Below are positions 7,714 to 14,698 of a DNA stretch of 19,292 nucleotides, one piece after another. The DNA comes from LMUY01 sp964246185. Its GTDB lineage: Bacteria; Pseudomonadota; Alphaproteobacteria; Acetobacterales; Acetobacteraceae. Every line of letters starts with the position of its first letter. Positions within the stretch are counted from its first letter, which is position 1. The translations under genes were made by a program, and so were the position numbers. The notes below the pieces were generated by a model. That model worked only from the letters and a program-made list of their open reading frames with translations. It had not been told where the DNA came from and made no database searches. The stretch is taken from assembly GCA_964246185.1 (NCBI GenBank), contig CAXTPP010000065.1:1-19292 (forward strand), read 5' to 3'.

Positions 7714-9159
7714 ATGAGCTTCACTGACCGCAAAGCTGCCCCGCGTAACGCGCATGTATCAATCGTGTGGTTCCGGCAGGACCTCCGCCTGGCCGACAAC
7801 CCGGCGCTGCGGGCCGCCGCGGCTGCGGGCGCGGTGCTGCCGGTCTATGTGCTGGACGAGGGTGCGGCCGAAGACTGGGGCATGGGCGGCGCGCACCGCT
7901 GGTGGCTGCACAACAGCCTGGCGTCGCTCAGCCAGGATTTGCGCAAGCTCGGCGTCGGGCTGGTGCTGCGGCGGGGCGATGCGGCCAGCGTCATCCCAGC
8001 CCTGGCGGCCGAGGTTGGCGCGGCGGCGGTGCACGCGGGCAGCATGGCGGAGCCGTGGGCGCGCCGCCAGGAGGCTGCGGTGTCCGCCGCGCTGCCGGAG
8101 GGCGTGGCGCTGCAGCTGCACCGGGCCGCCACGATGTATGAGATCGGTTCCGTCCGCACCAAGACCGGCGGCGCTTACGGCGTCTATACCCCGTTCGCCA
8201 ACGCCTGCCGCGCCAAGGGCGCCCCACCGCTGCCCGAGCCAGCGCCGGAGCGCCTGACCGGAGCCGAGGCAGCGTCCGACGCGCTCGATGCGTGGCAGCT
8301 GCTGCCGACCCGCCCTGATTGGGCCGCCGGGTTCCGCGAGACGTGGCAGCCCGGCGAGGCCGGGGCGCACGCGCGCATGGAGCTGTTCATGGCGGCCAAG
8401 CTCGGCAACTACGCCGAGGGGCGCAACACGCCGGGCGAGGACCTCACCTCCATGCTGTCGCCGCACATGCACTGGGGCGAGCTGTCGCCGGCGCAGGTCT
8501 GGCACGCGGCGGTGGCCCAAGGCGGCAAGCTGGACGTGTTCCAGTCCGAGCTGCTGTGGCACGAGTTCAGCGCCAACGTGCTGTGGCATAACCCGCACGT
8601 GCCGGACGCGCCGCTGCGCCCCGAGTTCGGCCGCATCGCCTGGCGGGACGACCCGGCGGGACTGCGCGCCTGGCAGCGCGGCCAGACCGGCGTGCCGATC
8701 GTGGACGCCGGGATGCGGCAGCTCTGGCATTGCGGCTGGATGCACAACCGGGTGCGGATGATCGCCGGGTCGTTCCTGGTGAAGCACCTGCTGATCTCCT
8801 GGGTGGATGGCGAACGCTGGTTCTGGGACACGCTGGTCGATGGTGACCTGGCGGTGAACGCGGCCTCCTGGCAGTGGGTGGCAGGGTCGGGCATCGACGC
8901 CTCGCCGTTCTTCCGCGTGTTCAACCCGGTGACGCAGGGCGGGAAGTTCGACGCGGGCGGGCAGTACGTGCGCCGTTGGGTGCCGGAGCTGGCCGCCCTG
9001 CCGGATCGCTGGTTGCACGCGCCCTGGACCGCCCCGGCGGACGTGCTGGCGAAGGCGGGCGTGACGCTGGGCCGGAGCTACCCGAAGCCGGTCGTGGCGT
9101 TGGACGAGGGACGCGAGCGGGCGCTCTCGGCATTCAAGGCGATTCGGCAGGCCGCATGA
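7714..9159 (+). CDS. phrB: Deoxyribodipyrimidine photolyase (cryptochrome/photolyase family, class I type)
   Basis: A 481-residue FAD-dependent photolyase that uses blue light to split UV-induced pyrimidine dimers. The N-terminal antenna domain starts with VSIVWFRQDLRLADNPAL. The C-terminal FAD-binding domain carries RQLWHCGWMHNRVRMI, SFLVKHLLI, WFWDTLVDGDLA and WQWVAGSG-DASPFFRVFNP, all hallmark segments with the tryptophans of the electron-transfer route and the DNA/FAD contacts. Class I CPD photolyase is most likely; a (6-4)-type enzyme is not excluded. The ATG at 7714 lacks a clear ribosome-binding site, but no better start exists before the conserved core; an ATG at 7710 is out of frame. 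The stop overlaps the start of the next phosphatase gene as ATGA. Confidence 0.95.
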   Translation: MSFTDRKAAPRNAHVSIVWFRQDLRLADNPALRAAAAAGAVLPVYVLDEGAAEDWGMGGAHRWWLHNSLASLSQDLRKLGVGLVLRRGDAASVIPALAAEVGAAAVHAGSMAEPWARRQEAAVSAALPEGVALQLHRAATMYEIGSVRTKTGGAYGVYTPFANACRAKGAPPLPEPAPERLTGAEAASDALDAWQLLPTRPDWAAGFRETWQPGEAGAHARMELFMAAKLGNYAEGRNTPGEDLTSMLSPHMHWGELSPAQVWHAAVAQGGKLDVFQSELLWHEFSANVLWHNPHVPDAPLRPEFGRIAWRDDPAGLRAWQRGQTGVPIVDAGMRQLWHCGWMHNRVRMIAGSFLVKHLLISWVDGERWFWDTLVDGDLAVNAASWQWVAGSGIDASPFFRVFNPVTQGGKFDAGGQYVRRWVPELAALPDRWLHAPWTAPADVLAKAGVTLGRSYPKPVVALDEGRERALSAFKAIRQAA

Positions 9160-9830
9160 TCATTCCCCTGGGCCAACCGCTGCGGGTGGTGGGGGACGTG
9201 CACGGGGATTCCCGCGCCTTCGCGTTCGCGGCCGAAACTGACCGGTTCGTGGTGCAGCTGGGGGACCTCACCGACAGCGGCCCGGACAGCGCTGGCGCGC
9301 TGGAGATGGCGCTGCGCCTGGTGGAGGAGGGGCGCGGCGTATTCCTGCTCGGCAATCACGACCGCAAGCTGGGGCGCGCCCTGGGTGGCCAGCCGGTCCG
9401 CATCGACCACGCGCTGGAGACGACGCTGGCCTCCCTGGCGCCGCGGCTGCGGGAACGGGCGCTGGGTGCAATCGAGCGCGCGCCGGCCTGGATCGTGGAC
9501 GGCCGCCGAGTGTTCGTGCATGGCGGGTTCCACACCGCGATGCTGGACCAAACGCCGCCGCCGGGCCTGGGCCGGGTGGACACGGCGCTGTCCCGCGCGC
9601 TGTTCGGCCAGACCACGGGGCGCACCCAGCCGGACGGCTACCCGGAGCGGGTGCTGCGCTGGGTGGACCGGATTCCGGACGGTGTGACGGTGTACTGCGG
9701 CCATGACCGCCGCAGCACGGACGGGCGGCCCTACATCCGGTCTGGCAGCGAGGGCGGCCGGGCGGTGTTCCTGGACACGGGCGCCGGCAAGGGCGGCCAC
9801 CTGTCCTGGATCGACCTGCCGGCCGGCTGA
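9156..9830 (+). CDS. PPP-family metallophosphatase (PrpE/ApaH-like, serine/threonine phosphatase type)
   Basis: A 224-residue phosphatase with the complete PPP metal signature: GDVHGD at residues 13-18, GDLTDSGPDS (the GDxxDRGPxS box), LLGNHDRK, FVHGG, and the late CGHDRR. Members dephosphorylate phosphoproteins or cleave diadenosine polyphosphates. The GNHD form and short length are closer to PrpE/ApaH-like enzymes than to eukaryotic-type PP1/2A. The usual Arg of DRG is Ser here. The ATG at 9156 overlaps the photolyase stop, so it is probably translated from the same mRNA. Substrate unknown; whether it has a role linked to repair is inference from position only. Confidence 0.88.
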   Translation: MIIPLGQPLRVVGDVHGDSRAFAFAAETDRFVVQLGDLTDSGPDSAGALEMALRLVEEGRGVFLLGNHDRKLGRALGGQPVRIDHALETTLASLAPRLRERALGAIERAPAWIVDGRRVFVHGGFHTAMLDQTPPPGLGRVDTALSRALFGQTTGRTQPDGYPERVLRWVDRIPDGVTVYCGHDRRSTDGRPYIRSGSEGGRAVFLDTGAGKGGHLSWIDLPAG

Positions 9831-9903
9831 AAGCATGAAAATTTCGCGCGCGGGCGATCCCGCCGCCGGCTCAGCCGTTGCCTACCGGCCACCGGAGACC
9901 CAG

Positions 9904-9929
9904 CGGCAACATGGGGCGGCAACATGGGG
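9904..9929. repeat. 13-bp perfect tandem duplication in a leader
   Basis: CGGCAACATGGGG occurs twice head to tail, just upstream of the DUF2171 gene. The second copy supplies an extra in-frame ATG (9924) and, with two following Gs, most of the G-rich ribosome-binding site of the preferred start. Confidence 0.85.
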
Positions 9930-9938
9930 GGACACAGC

Positions 9939-10232
9939 ATGAGCGGCAGCGCCTTGGCATCGCAGATCAAGGAACATATGGCGATCGTCGGCAGCGACGG
10001 CGGGCACGTCGGCACGGTGGACAAGCTGGACGAGGATCGGATCAAGCTGACCAAGCAGGACGATCCCGGCGGCCGCGCGCTGCACCACCACTACCTGCCG
10101 GTCAGCGCGGTGGCCGCGGTGAAGGATGGCGAGGTGCGGCTCAACATGGACGCGCACCGCGCCCGGGAGCTGGCGACCATGACTGGCGCGTCGGAATCCA
10201 CGCACCGAATGGGGAGCATGGGGGCGGTCTAA
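9939..10232 (+). CDS. DUF2171 domain-containing protein
   Basis: A 97-residue protein whose core (SQIKEHMAIVGSDGGHVGTVDK, then DRIKLTKQD and HHYLPVSAVAAVKDGEVRL) matches DUF2171, a small PRC-barrel-like beta domain of unknown function, common in alphaproteobacteria and often stress-associated. The C-terminal tail is polar. The start at 9939 is preferred because GGGGGGA at 9926-9932 lies six bases before it; the in-frame ATG at 9924 sits within a tandem duplication. It follows the phosphatase by 108 bases with no clear terminator, and converges with the hydrolase gene, leaving 19 bases between the two stops. Confidence 0.85.
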   Translation: MSGSALASQIKEHMAIVGSDGGHVGTVDKLDEDRIKLTKQDDPGGRALHHHYLPVSAVAAVKDGEVRLNMDAHRARELATMTGASESTHRMGSMGAV

Positions 10233-10251
10233 ATCCGGCTGGCAATAGGCC

Positions 10252-11283
10252 TCAGTCGAGCGCCTGCGGGTCTGTCTCCTCCAGGAACGCCGTCACCTCG
10301 TGGATGAACTGCATCCGGTTCTTCTCCATGATGACGGTGTGGGTGCCTTGGCCAAGCTGCACCCAGCGTTTGTAGGGCGTGTGGGTCAGTTGCGCGAAGT
10401 ATGCCTCGGTCTGGTAGGTCGGCAGGTCGGCATCCCACTCGGCGTGCATCAACAGTGTGGGCACGCGGATCTCGGACGGCTGGTAAAGCGGCTTGCCGGC
10501 CAGCCAGTAGTCCCGGCTGTCCTGCGCGACGCCGTTGGGAGCGCGCAGCACCGGAGGAGTTTCCGCAGCGCCGACCGGGTCGGTGGCGAAGGTCGCGTCC
10601 GCCCACTGGTCGAACCAGCCGGGCGGAATCACCGATGCCTTCTGGTCTTCCGGCACCCCCATCAGCCAGCGCGCCCGCGCCGCGTCCCGCGCGACGGTGC
10701 GGTAGGCGCCAAGCGGCGGCGCGTCGGGCGGGACGGTGTCCTTGCTCAGCCATTGCGGCGCATACAGCACCAGTCGCGCCACCTTGTCGTTGTGGGTGGT
10801 GGTGTAGAGCCCCATGATGGAGGTTCCCCAGGACCAGCCCATCAGGTTGATCCGCGGCACGCCACGCTGTTGCAGGATGAAATCGACCGTGGCGCCCACG
10901 TCCCGCGCGGCGTCCGCGGTGGAGACGATGGGCGTGCCCTGACCCGGCGGCCCGTCCATCGCGGCGGGGCGGGTGGAACGGCTGTAGCCCCGCACATCGA
11001 CCAGCCACACGTCCCATCCCCGCGCGGCCAGGATGTCCATCATCGACTGGCCGGCGAGGGGCAGGTCGAACGAGGTCTCCGCCGGGTAGGTCGCGCCGTG
11101 GACGAACAGCAGGATGCGCTCGGGCGCGAAGGCGGTGGTGTTGGCCAGGTGCTTCTCGCGGACGTAGAGCTGGATGCCGGGGTCGGAGGGGACGGTGTAT
11201 TCCGTCATCTGCACGTCTGCAGCTGCTGCGCCGCCGGTCCAGGCGACGAGAAGGACAAGCGCCCCGAGCCATTTCAAGTTCAC
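10252..11283 (-). CDS. Secreted alpha/beta-fold hydrolase
   Basis: A 343-residue alpha/beta hydrolase with a signal peptide. The N-terminus MNLKWLGALVLLVAWTGGAA is followed by AADVQMTEY, with cleavage likely after AAA. The oxyanion segment is LLFVHGATYP, the nucleophile elbow GWSWG has Ser151, and the acid and histidine of the triad are best read as Asp284 (AEWDAD) and His315 (GTHTV). A GTG at 11283 is chosen: GGGAG lies eight bases upstream and it gives a clean signal peptide. A TTG at 11298 would place the ribosome-binding site inside the gene. Substrate (ester, peptide or epoxide) is not readable. It is last on this minus-strand run, 88 bases after uma2. Confidence 0.88.
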   Translation of the reverse strand: MNLKWLGALVLLVAWTGGAAAADVQMTEYTVPSDPGIQLYVREKHLANTTAFAPERILLFVHGATYPAETSFDLPLAGQSMMDILAARGWDVWLVDVRGYSRSTRPAAMDGPPGQGTPIVSTADAARDVGATVDFILQQRGVPRINLMGWSWGTSIMGLYTTTHNDKVARLVLYAPQWLSKDTVPPDAPPLGAYRTVARDAARARWLMGVPEDQKASVIPPGWFDQWADATFATDPVGAAETPPVLRAPNGVAQDSRDYWLAGKPLYQPSEIRVPTLLMHAEWDADLPTYQTEAYFAQLTHTPYKRWVQLGQGTHTVIMEKNRMQFIHEVTAFLEETDPQALD

Positions 11284-11371
11284 AGAGTCTTCTCCCAATT
11301 ACGCCGGCTTCAGGCGTTTCGTTGGCAGGACGCTAGGACGGTTCGGGCAGGCGGGCCAGGAGCGGTTAGCG

Positions 11372-11947
11372 CTACAACCCGGTGGTGCGATAGAGCGCGG
11401 CGAGGGGGGCGGCGAAGCCGATGCTGTCCAGCGCGAGCACATCCATCTTGCCGATAGCCAGTGGTTCAGCCGGCCAGTTGCCGTCCGCGTCACGGCGCAG
11501 CAGCTCGGTCTCAATGCGGGAGGAGCGCAGGAGCAGGATTTCCTGCAAGCTTGGGATGGTGGTGTAGGTCCACACGTTAGCCTGTGTTTCAGTTTCGTTG
11601 GAGGATGAAAGAACCTCCACAAGGATAAGAGGCTCATCCATCATCGAGCCAGATTTTGTGGATGCATCTCTCACTCCCAAATCTGGAACACGGAAGTTCA
11701 TCTTCGCCCTCACATGCGGCACAATGCCGGGAGCGTCGACCACCTCGCAAGGGCTGCCAATTTCGAGGAGGTGATGGCCGAGCAGTCGCGACAGCTCGGC
11801 CAAGATACGGCCGTGCATCTGATTGGCAGGTGCCATCTCGACCGTTTCACCATCTACAAGCTGCCATCGGTGCGGCGATGGCGCATCCCAGACAAGGAAC
11901 TCGTCGCGGCTCATGCGCCTAGGCAGCAAGCGAGACATCTCGTTCAT
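11372..11947 (-). CDS. Uma2 (DUF820) family putative restriction-endonuclease-like protein
   Basis: A 191-residue protein of the Uma2/DUF820 family, a PD-(D/E)xK nuclease-like fold. Family signs are MSRDEFLVWDAP, the ELVDGE-like turn (QLVDGETVEMAP), a VPDLGV strand (the PD of the fold) and LILVEVLSSSNE (the E strand), then WTYTTIPSLQEILLL. A lysine in the expected E-x-K position is not present. The function is unknown; nuclease activity is only inferred from the fold. The start at 11947 is uncertain: no good ribosome-binding site is seen, and ATGs at 11938 and 11914 are alternatives. The middle of the gene is visibly poorer in G+C than its cob neighbours, suggesting horizontal origin. It starts 24 bases after cobQ on the same strand. 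Confidence 0.85.
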   Translation of the reverse strand: MNEMSRLLPRRMSRDEFLVWDAPSPHRWQLVDGETVEMAPANQMHGRILAELSRLLGHHLLEIGSPCEVVDAPGIVPHVRAKMNFRVPDLGVRDASTKSGSMMDEPLILVEVLSSSNETETQANVWTYTTIPSLQEILLLRSSRIETELLRRDADGNWPAEPLAIGKMDVLALDSIGFAAPLAALYRTTGL

Positions 11948-11971
11948 GCCGCTAGGCTATCACCCTCGCGC

Positions 11972-13417
11972 TCACCGCGCCAACGCTAACAGCGCGTCCA
12001 CGTCCACATGCGCCTCTACGTGCGCGGCCAGCCGGTCGAGCACCGCCTCCACCTCCGCCTCGTGCTGGCGCGGGGCCGGCTCCGCTCCGAGGCGGCGCAG
12101 CCAGGCGGCCCGTTGCGCGTCGTGCGAGAACAGCCCGTGCACGTAGCACCCGGCCACCAGCCCGTCCGCCGACACCGCACCGTCCGGGCTGCCGTCCGCC
12201 CGGCGCAGCAGCGGCGGCGCGTCGCCTGCCGTGCGCCCGACATGCATCTCGAACCCGGCGAACCCGACGCCGCCCAGCTCGCCGCTCACTGCCACCAGCC
12301 GCTTGTCGCCGCCCAGCACCGTGTCCACCGGCAGCAGCCCGAGGCCCGGCGCCGTGCCGGGCGGCCCTTCGACGCCGTCCGGGTCGGCGATGCTGCGGCC
12401 CAGCATCTGGTAGCCGCCGCACAGCCCTAGGATGCGCCCGCCGCGGCGGCGGTGGGCGCGCAGGTCGATGTCCCAGCCCTCCGCGCGCAGGGCGGCCAGG
12501 TCGGCGATGGTGGCCTTGGAGCCGGGCAGGACCACCAGGTCGCACACCGGCAGCGCCGCGCCGCGGCGGACCAGGTGCAGGTCCACGCTGGGTTCGGCGG
12601 CCAGCGGGTCGAGGTCGTCGAAGTTGCTGATCCAGGGCAGCACGGGGACCGCGACCCGCAGCTTCGCGCCGGGCCTGCGGGCGAAGGCAAGGTCCACCGC
12701 ATCCTCCGCCGGCAGGCGGTGCGCGTCGGCGAAGAACGGCACCAAACCCAGTGCGTCCCAGCCGGTGCGGGCCGCTATGGTGTCCATGCCGGCGGCGAAC
12801 AGCGCCGGGTCGCCCCGCATGCGGTTGACGATGAAGCCCTGCACCATGGCGCGGTCCGCCGGGTCCAGCACCGCGTGGGTGCCGACGAGGCTGGCGATGA
12901 CGCCGCCGCGGTCGATGTCGCCCACCACGACCACGGGCACGCTGGCAGCGCGGGCGAAGCCCATGTTGGCGATGTCGCCTGCCCGCAGGTTGACCTCGGA
13001 GGCGCTGCCCGCGCCTTCCACCAGCACGATGTCCGCCTCGGCCTGCATGCGTGCGAAGCTGTCGAGCACGTGGAGCATGAGGCTGGGCTTCATCGCCTGG
13101 TACTCGCGGGCGCGCGCCTGGCCGATCACGCGGCCTTGCACGACGATCTGGCTGCCGACCTCGCTCTGCGGCTTCAGCAGCACCGGGTTCATGTGGACGG
13201 AAGGTGCCACGCCGGCGGCGCGGGCTTGCAGGGCTTGGGCGCGGCCTATCTCCCCGCCGTCCGGGGTGACGGCGGCGTTGTTGGACATGTTCTGTGGCTT
13301 GAACGGCCGCACCCGTAGGCCACGCCTATGCAGGGCGCGGGCGAGGGCGGCAACCAGCAAGGATTTGCCTACGCTGGAGCCGGTGCCTTGGAGCATGATG
13401 GCGGGAGTGGACTTCAA
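11972..13417 (-). CDS. cobQ: Cobyric acid synthase CobQ/CbiP
   Basis: A 481-residue glutamine-dependent amidotransferase that converts adenosylcobyrinic a,c-diamide to adenosylcobyric acid in four ATP-dependent amidations. The N-terminal dethiobiotin-synthetase-like domain has the P-loop QGTGSSVGKS and the PFKPQNMSNN segment. EGAGSASEVNLR and VVGDIDRGGV follow. The glutamine amidotransferase domain carries GLCGGYQMLG with the nucleophile Cys333, and the catalytic His427 in VHGLF. Length is typical. The start is probably TTG at 13417, overlapping the preceding gene's stop as TTGA; the next ATG at 13396 would trim the first strand. The P-loop Ser replaces an Asp seen in many homologues. Confidence 0.95.
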   Translation of the reverse strand: MKSTPAIMLQGTGSSVGKSLLVAALARALHRRGLRVRPFKPQNMSNNAAVTPDGGEIGRAQALQARAAGVAPSVHMNPVLLKPQSEVGSQIVVQGRVIGQARAREYQAMKPSLMLHVLDSFARMQAEADIVLVEGAGSASEVNLRAGDIANMGFARAASVPVVVVGDIDRGGVIASLVGTHAVLDPADRAMVQGFIVNRMRGDPALFAAGMDTIAARTGWDALGLVPFFADAHRLPAEDAVDLAFARRPGAKLRVAVPVLPWISNFDDLDPLAAEPSVDLHLVRRGAALPVCDLVVLPGSKATIADLAALRAEGWDIDLRAHRRRGGRILGLCGGYQMLGRSIADPDGVEGPPGTAPGLGLLPVDTVLGGDKRLVAVSGELGGVGFAGFEMHVGRTAGDAPPLLRRADGSPDGAVSADGLVAGCYVHGLFSHDAQRAAWLRRLGAEPAPRQHEAEVEAVLDRLAAHVEAHVDVDALLALAR

Positions 13418-13950
13418 AGAATTAGGCTGAGGTGATGCCGGATCGCCTCGACAGCCTCATCCGGCAAGAGCTTGGTCACATCCAGCACCAGCAACTCGGG
13501 AACGTCGGGCTTCTGAATGGTGTCGCATTCGGTGAAACTGCGAAGCACTGCCGGGTCCGTCAGCTTCCTGCCGATCCTGTCCGGGGCTTGCAACCGCCGT
13601 TCGTTCTCCGTCAACTCCGCTTCGAGAACGACTGGAACGAGCCTTGCCCCGCGCCGCATCGCAAGACCCGTGACGTGGGACCAAGCCGCCTGTTCGTGCG
13701 GCGCGCCCGCGCAGAGCGCGTTGGTCATGACGAAAACCTCCTCCCGAGGGCGAGCCGCCAAGGCGTCGTAGGCGGCGCGCCGGATTTCCTCGTAGAGCGG
13801 CCACCGGCCGGGGTCGCCAATCCCGGCGCAGGCGATCGCGACATCGTGCAGGAGGTGGTTGTGGATGAACCGCGCTCCGAGCCGACGCGCCAGCTTCTCG
13901 CCGATCGCCTTCTTGCCGACGCCCGGCCAGCCATTCAGGTGCACGATCAC
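13414..13950 (-). CDS. Small P-loop NTPase, AAA/kinase-like
   Basis: A 178-residue P-loop protein of the small kinase-like type often annotated as AAA family ATPase. The N-terminus is MIVHLNGWPGVGKKAIGEKL, giving a Walker A GWPGVGKK. A NHLLHD segment and a lid-like region (ERRLQAPDRIGRKLTDP) follow, then a VLDVTKLLPDEAVEAI C-terminus. The overall layout resembles adenylate/shikimate kinase-like enzymes; the substrate is unknown. The residue after the P-loop Lys is Lys, not Ser/Thr. The start GTG at 13950 has GAGAGGA about seven bases upstream. It overlaps the cobQ start by four bases, so it may be co-translated with cobQ. Its base composition is less G+C-rich than the cob genes. Confidence 0.8.
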   Translation of the reverse strand: MIVHLNGWPGVGKKAIGEKLARRLGARFIHNHLLHDVAIACAGIGDPGRWPLYEEIRRAAYDALAARPREEVFVMTNALCAGAPHEQAAWSHVTGLAMRRGARLVPVVLEAELTENERRLQAPDRIGRKLTDPAVLRSFTECDTIQKPDVPELLVLDVTKLLPDEAVEAIRHHLSLIL

Positions 13951-13997
13951 TGCACGTTCCTCTCAGTGCCCTTTCGGACGCCTGTGTGCGGTGGCGG

Positions 13998-14348
13998 TTA
14001 GAGCCGGATTTCCGCTTGGATGGCGTCGGCCGTCGTCCGCACGGAACCATCGTTCCGAACCACCAGCCCAACACCCTCCAGAACCGTCACGTCGTCATGC
14101 ACCCGGCGGTACTGCCGCCCCAGCGATCGGGCGAGCGCATTGATCGAAGGTTCAGGGTTCGCATGCAGGTGCCGCAACAGGCGATACCGCTCCCCCGTCA
14201 TCACCGATGCCAGGCCTTCCCAGCTTTGGAAAGACAGCACCCGCTCATGCACAGGCTCGCCGCGGTCCGCCCGTTCGACCGCATCCAGGAATGCGGCGGC
14301 GTCATCCTCAGCCGTGCCGCCCACGACGATCTTCATGTCTTCATTCAT
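13998..14348 (-). CDS. HVO_A0114-family putative DNA-binding protein, likely antitoxin
   Basis: A 116-residue winged helix-turn-helix protein. The N-terminal half (MKIVVGGTAEDDAAAFLDAVERA, HERVLSFQSWEGLASVMT) is followed by RYRLLRHLHANPEPSINALA, then RSLGRQYRRVHDDVTVLEG as the recognition-helix region and a short wing ending VRTTADAIQAEIRL. This is the layout of HVO_A0114-type DNA-binding proteins, which are recurrently found next to TumE/DUF6516 toxins. The start overlaps the toxin stop as ATGA. The toxin-first order is unusual for classic type II modules but common for this pair, as I recall. It probably neutralises the toxin and represses the pair. Confidence 0.82.
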   Translation of the reverse strand: MNEDMKIVVGGTAEDDAAAFLDAVERADRGEPVHERVLSFQSWEGLASVMTGERYRLLRHLHANPEPSINALARSLGRQYRRVHDDVTVLEGVGLVVRNDGSVRTTADAIQAEIRL

Positions 14349-14638
14349 AACCTGCCCCTTCTAAGCTGGCGCACGTCGGCCAGGAAATCCGCCAGCATTT
14401 GGCGGAAGCTGGTGAACGCATATGCTTCCTCCCGCTCGTTACAATGCCGGTGATCGCCCTTGCCGGCCTCGTTGTCATACCCAACCAGTCGGCGCCCACC
14501 GTCGCCGTAGAATAAGGAGTACTTGAACAGGTGAGCGGAGCCAGGAACGGCGGCGGGCACCTGCCAGAGCTTTAATTCCAGAACCGCACCGTCATCATAG
14601 CGACGCTTGCGGTGCAGGATCAGCGTAGCGTCAGCCAT
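14345..14638 (-). CDS. TumE (DUF6516) family toxin-like protein
   Basis: A 97-residue protein with the DUF6516/TumE pattern: GAVLELKLWQVP, then HLFKYSLFYGDGGRRLVGYDNE, the signature GKGDHRH, and a C-terminal YAFTSFRQMLADFLADV. TumE-type proteins are toxins of type II toxin-antitoxin systems; the conserved YDNE and GDHRH residues would be the likely active site (inference). The ATG at 14638 lacks a ribosome-binding site; the nearest upstream in-frame stop is 27 bases before it and no other start lies between. It overlaps the putative antitoxin by four bases and sits between cobO and the cobQ-side genes. Confidence 0.82.
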   Translation of the reverse strand: MADATLILHRKRRYDDGAVLELKLWQVPAAVPGSAHLFKYSLFYGDGGRRLVGYDNEAGKGDHRHCNEREEAYAFTSFRQMLADFLADVRQLRRGRL

Positions 14639-14661
14639 GCAGAATAGGATGACACGGCCCG

Positions 14662-14685
14662 CCTATGTCGTCAAATGACATAAGG
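14662..14685. promoter_or_regulatory. Palindrome upstream of the toxin-antitoxin pair, possible operator
   Basis: TATGTC at 14664-14669 pairs with GACATA at 14677-14682 around a seven-base centre. A one-base bulge extends the arms by GCC/GGC. On the minus strand a TTGACG hexamer (14674-14669) sits inside it, but no convincing -10 box is found at 16-18 bases; TATTCT lies 22 bases away. It is between the cobO stop and the toxin start, so it may be an operator for autoregulation. A cobO hairpin terminator is the alternative, but it has no U-run. Confidence 0.35.
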
Positions 14686-14698
14686 CTGGGAACGGGCG

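Noticed and set aside
9850..9863. GCGGG-CGAT-CCCGC hairpin as terminator after the phosphatase
   Set aside because: The stem is short, no T-run follows, and such hairpins arise easily at this base composition.
9835..9942. Short frame starting ATGAAAATTTCG after the phosphatase
   Set aside because: There is no ribosome-binding site, the product is a 35-residue low-information peptide, and its stop falls within the start of the better-supported DUF2171 gene.
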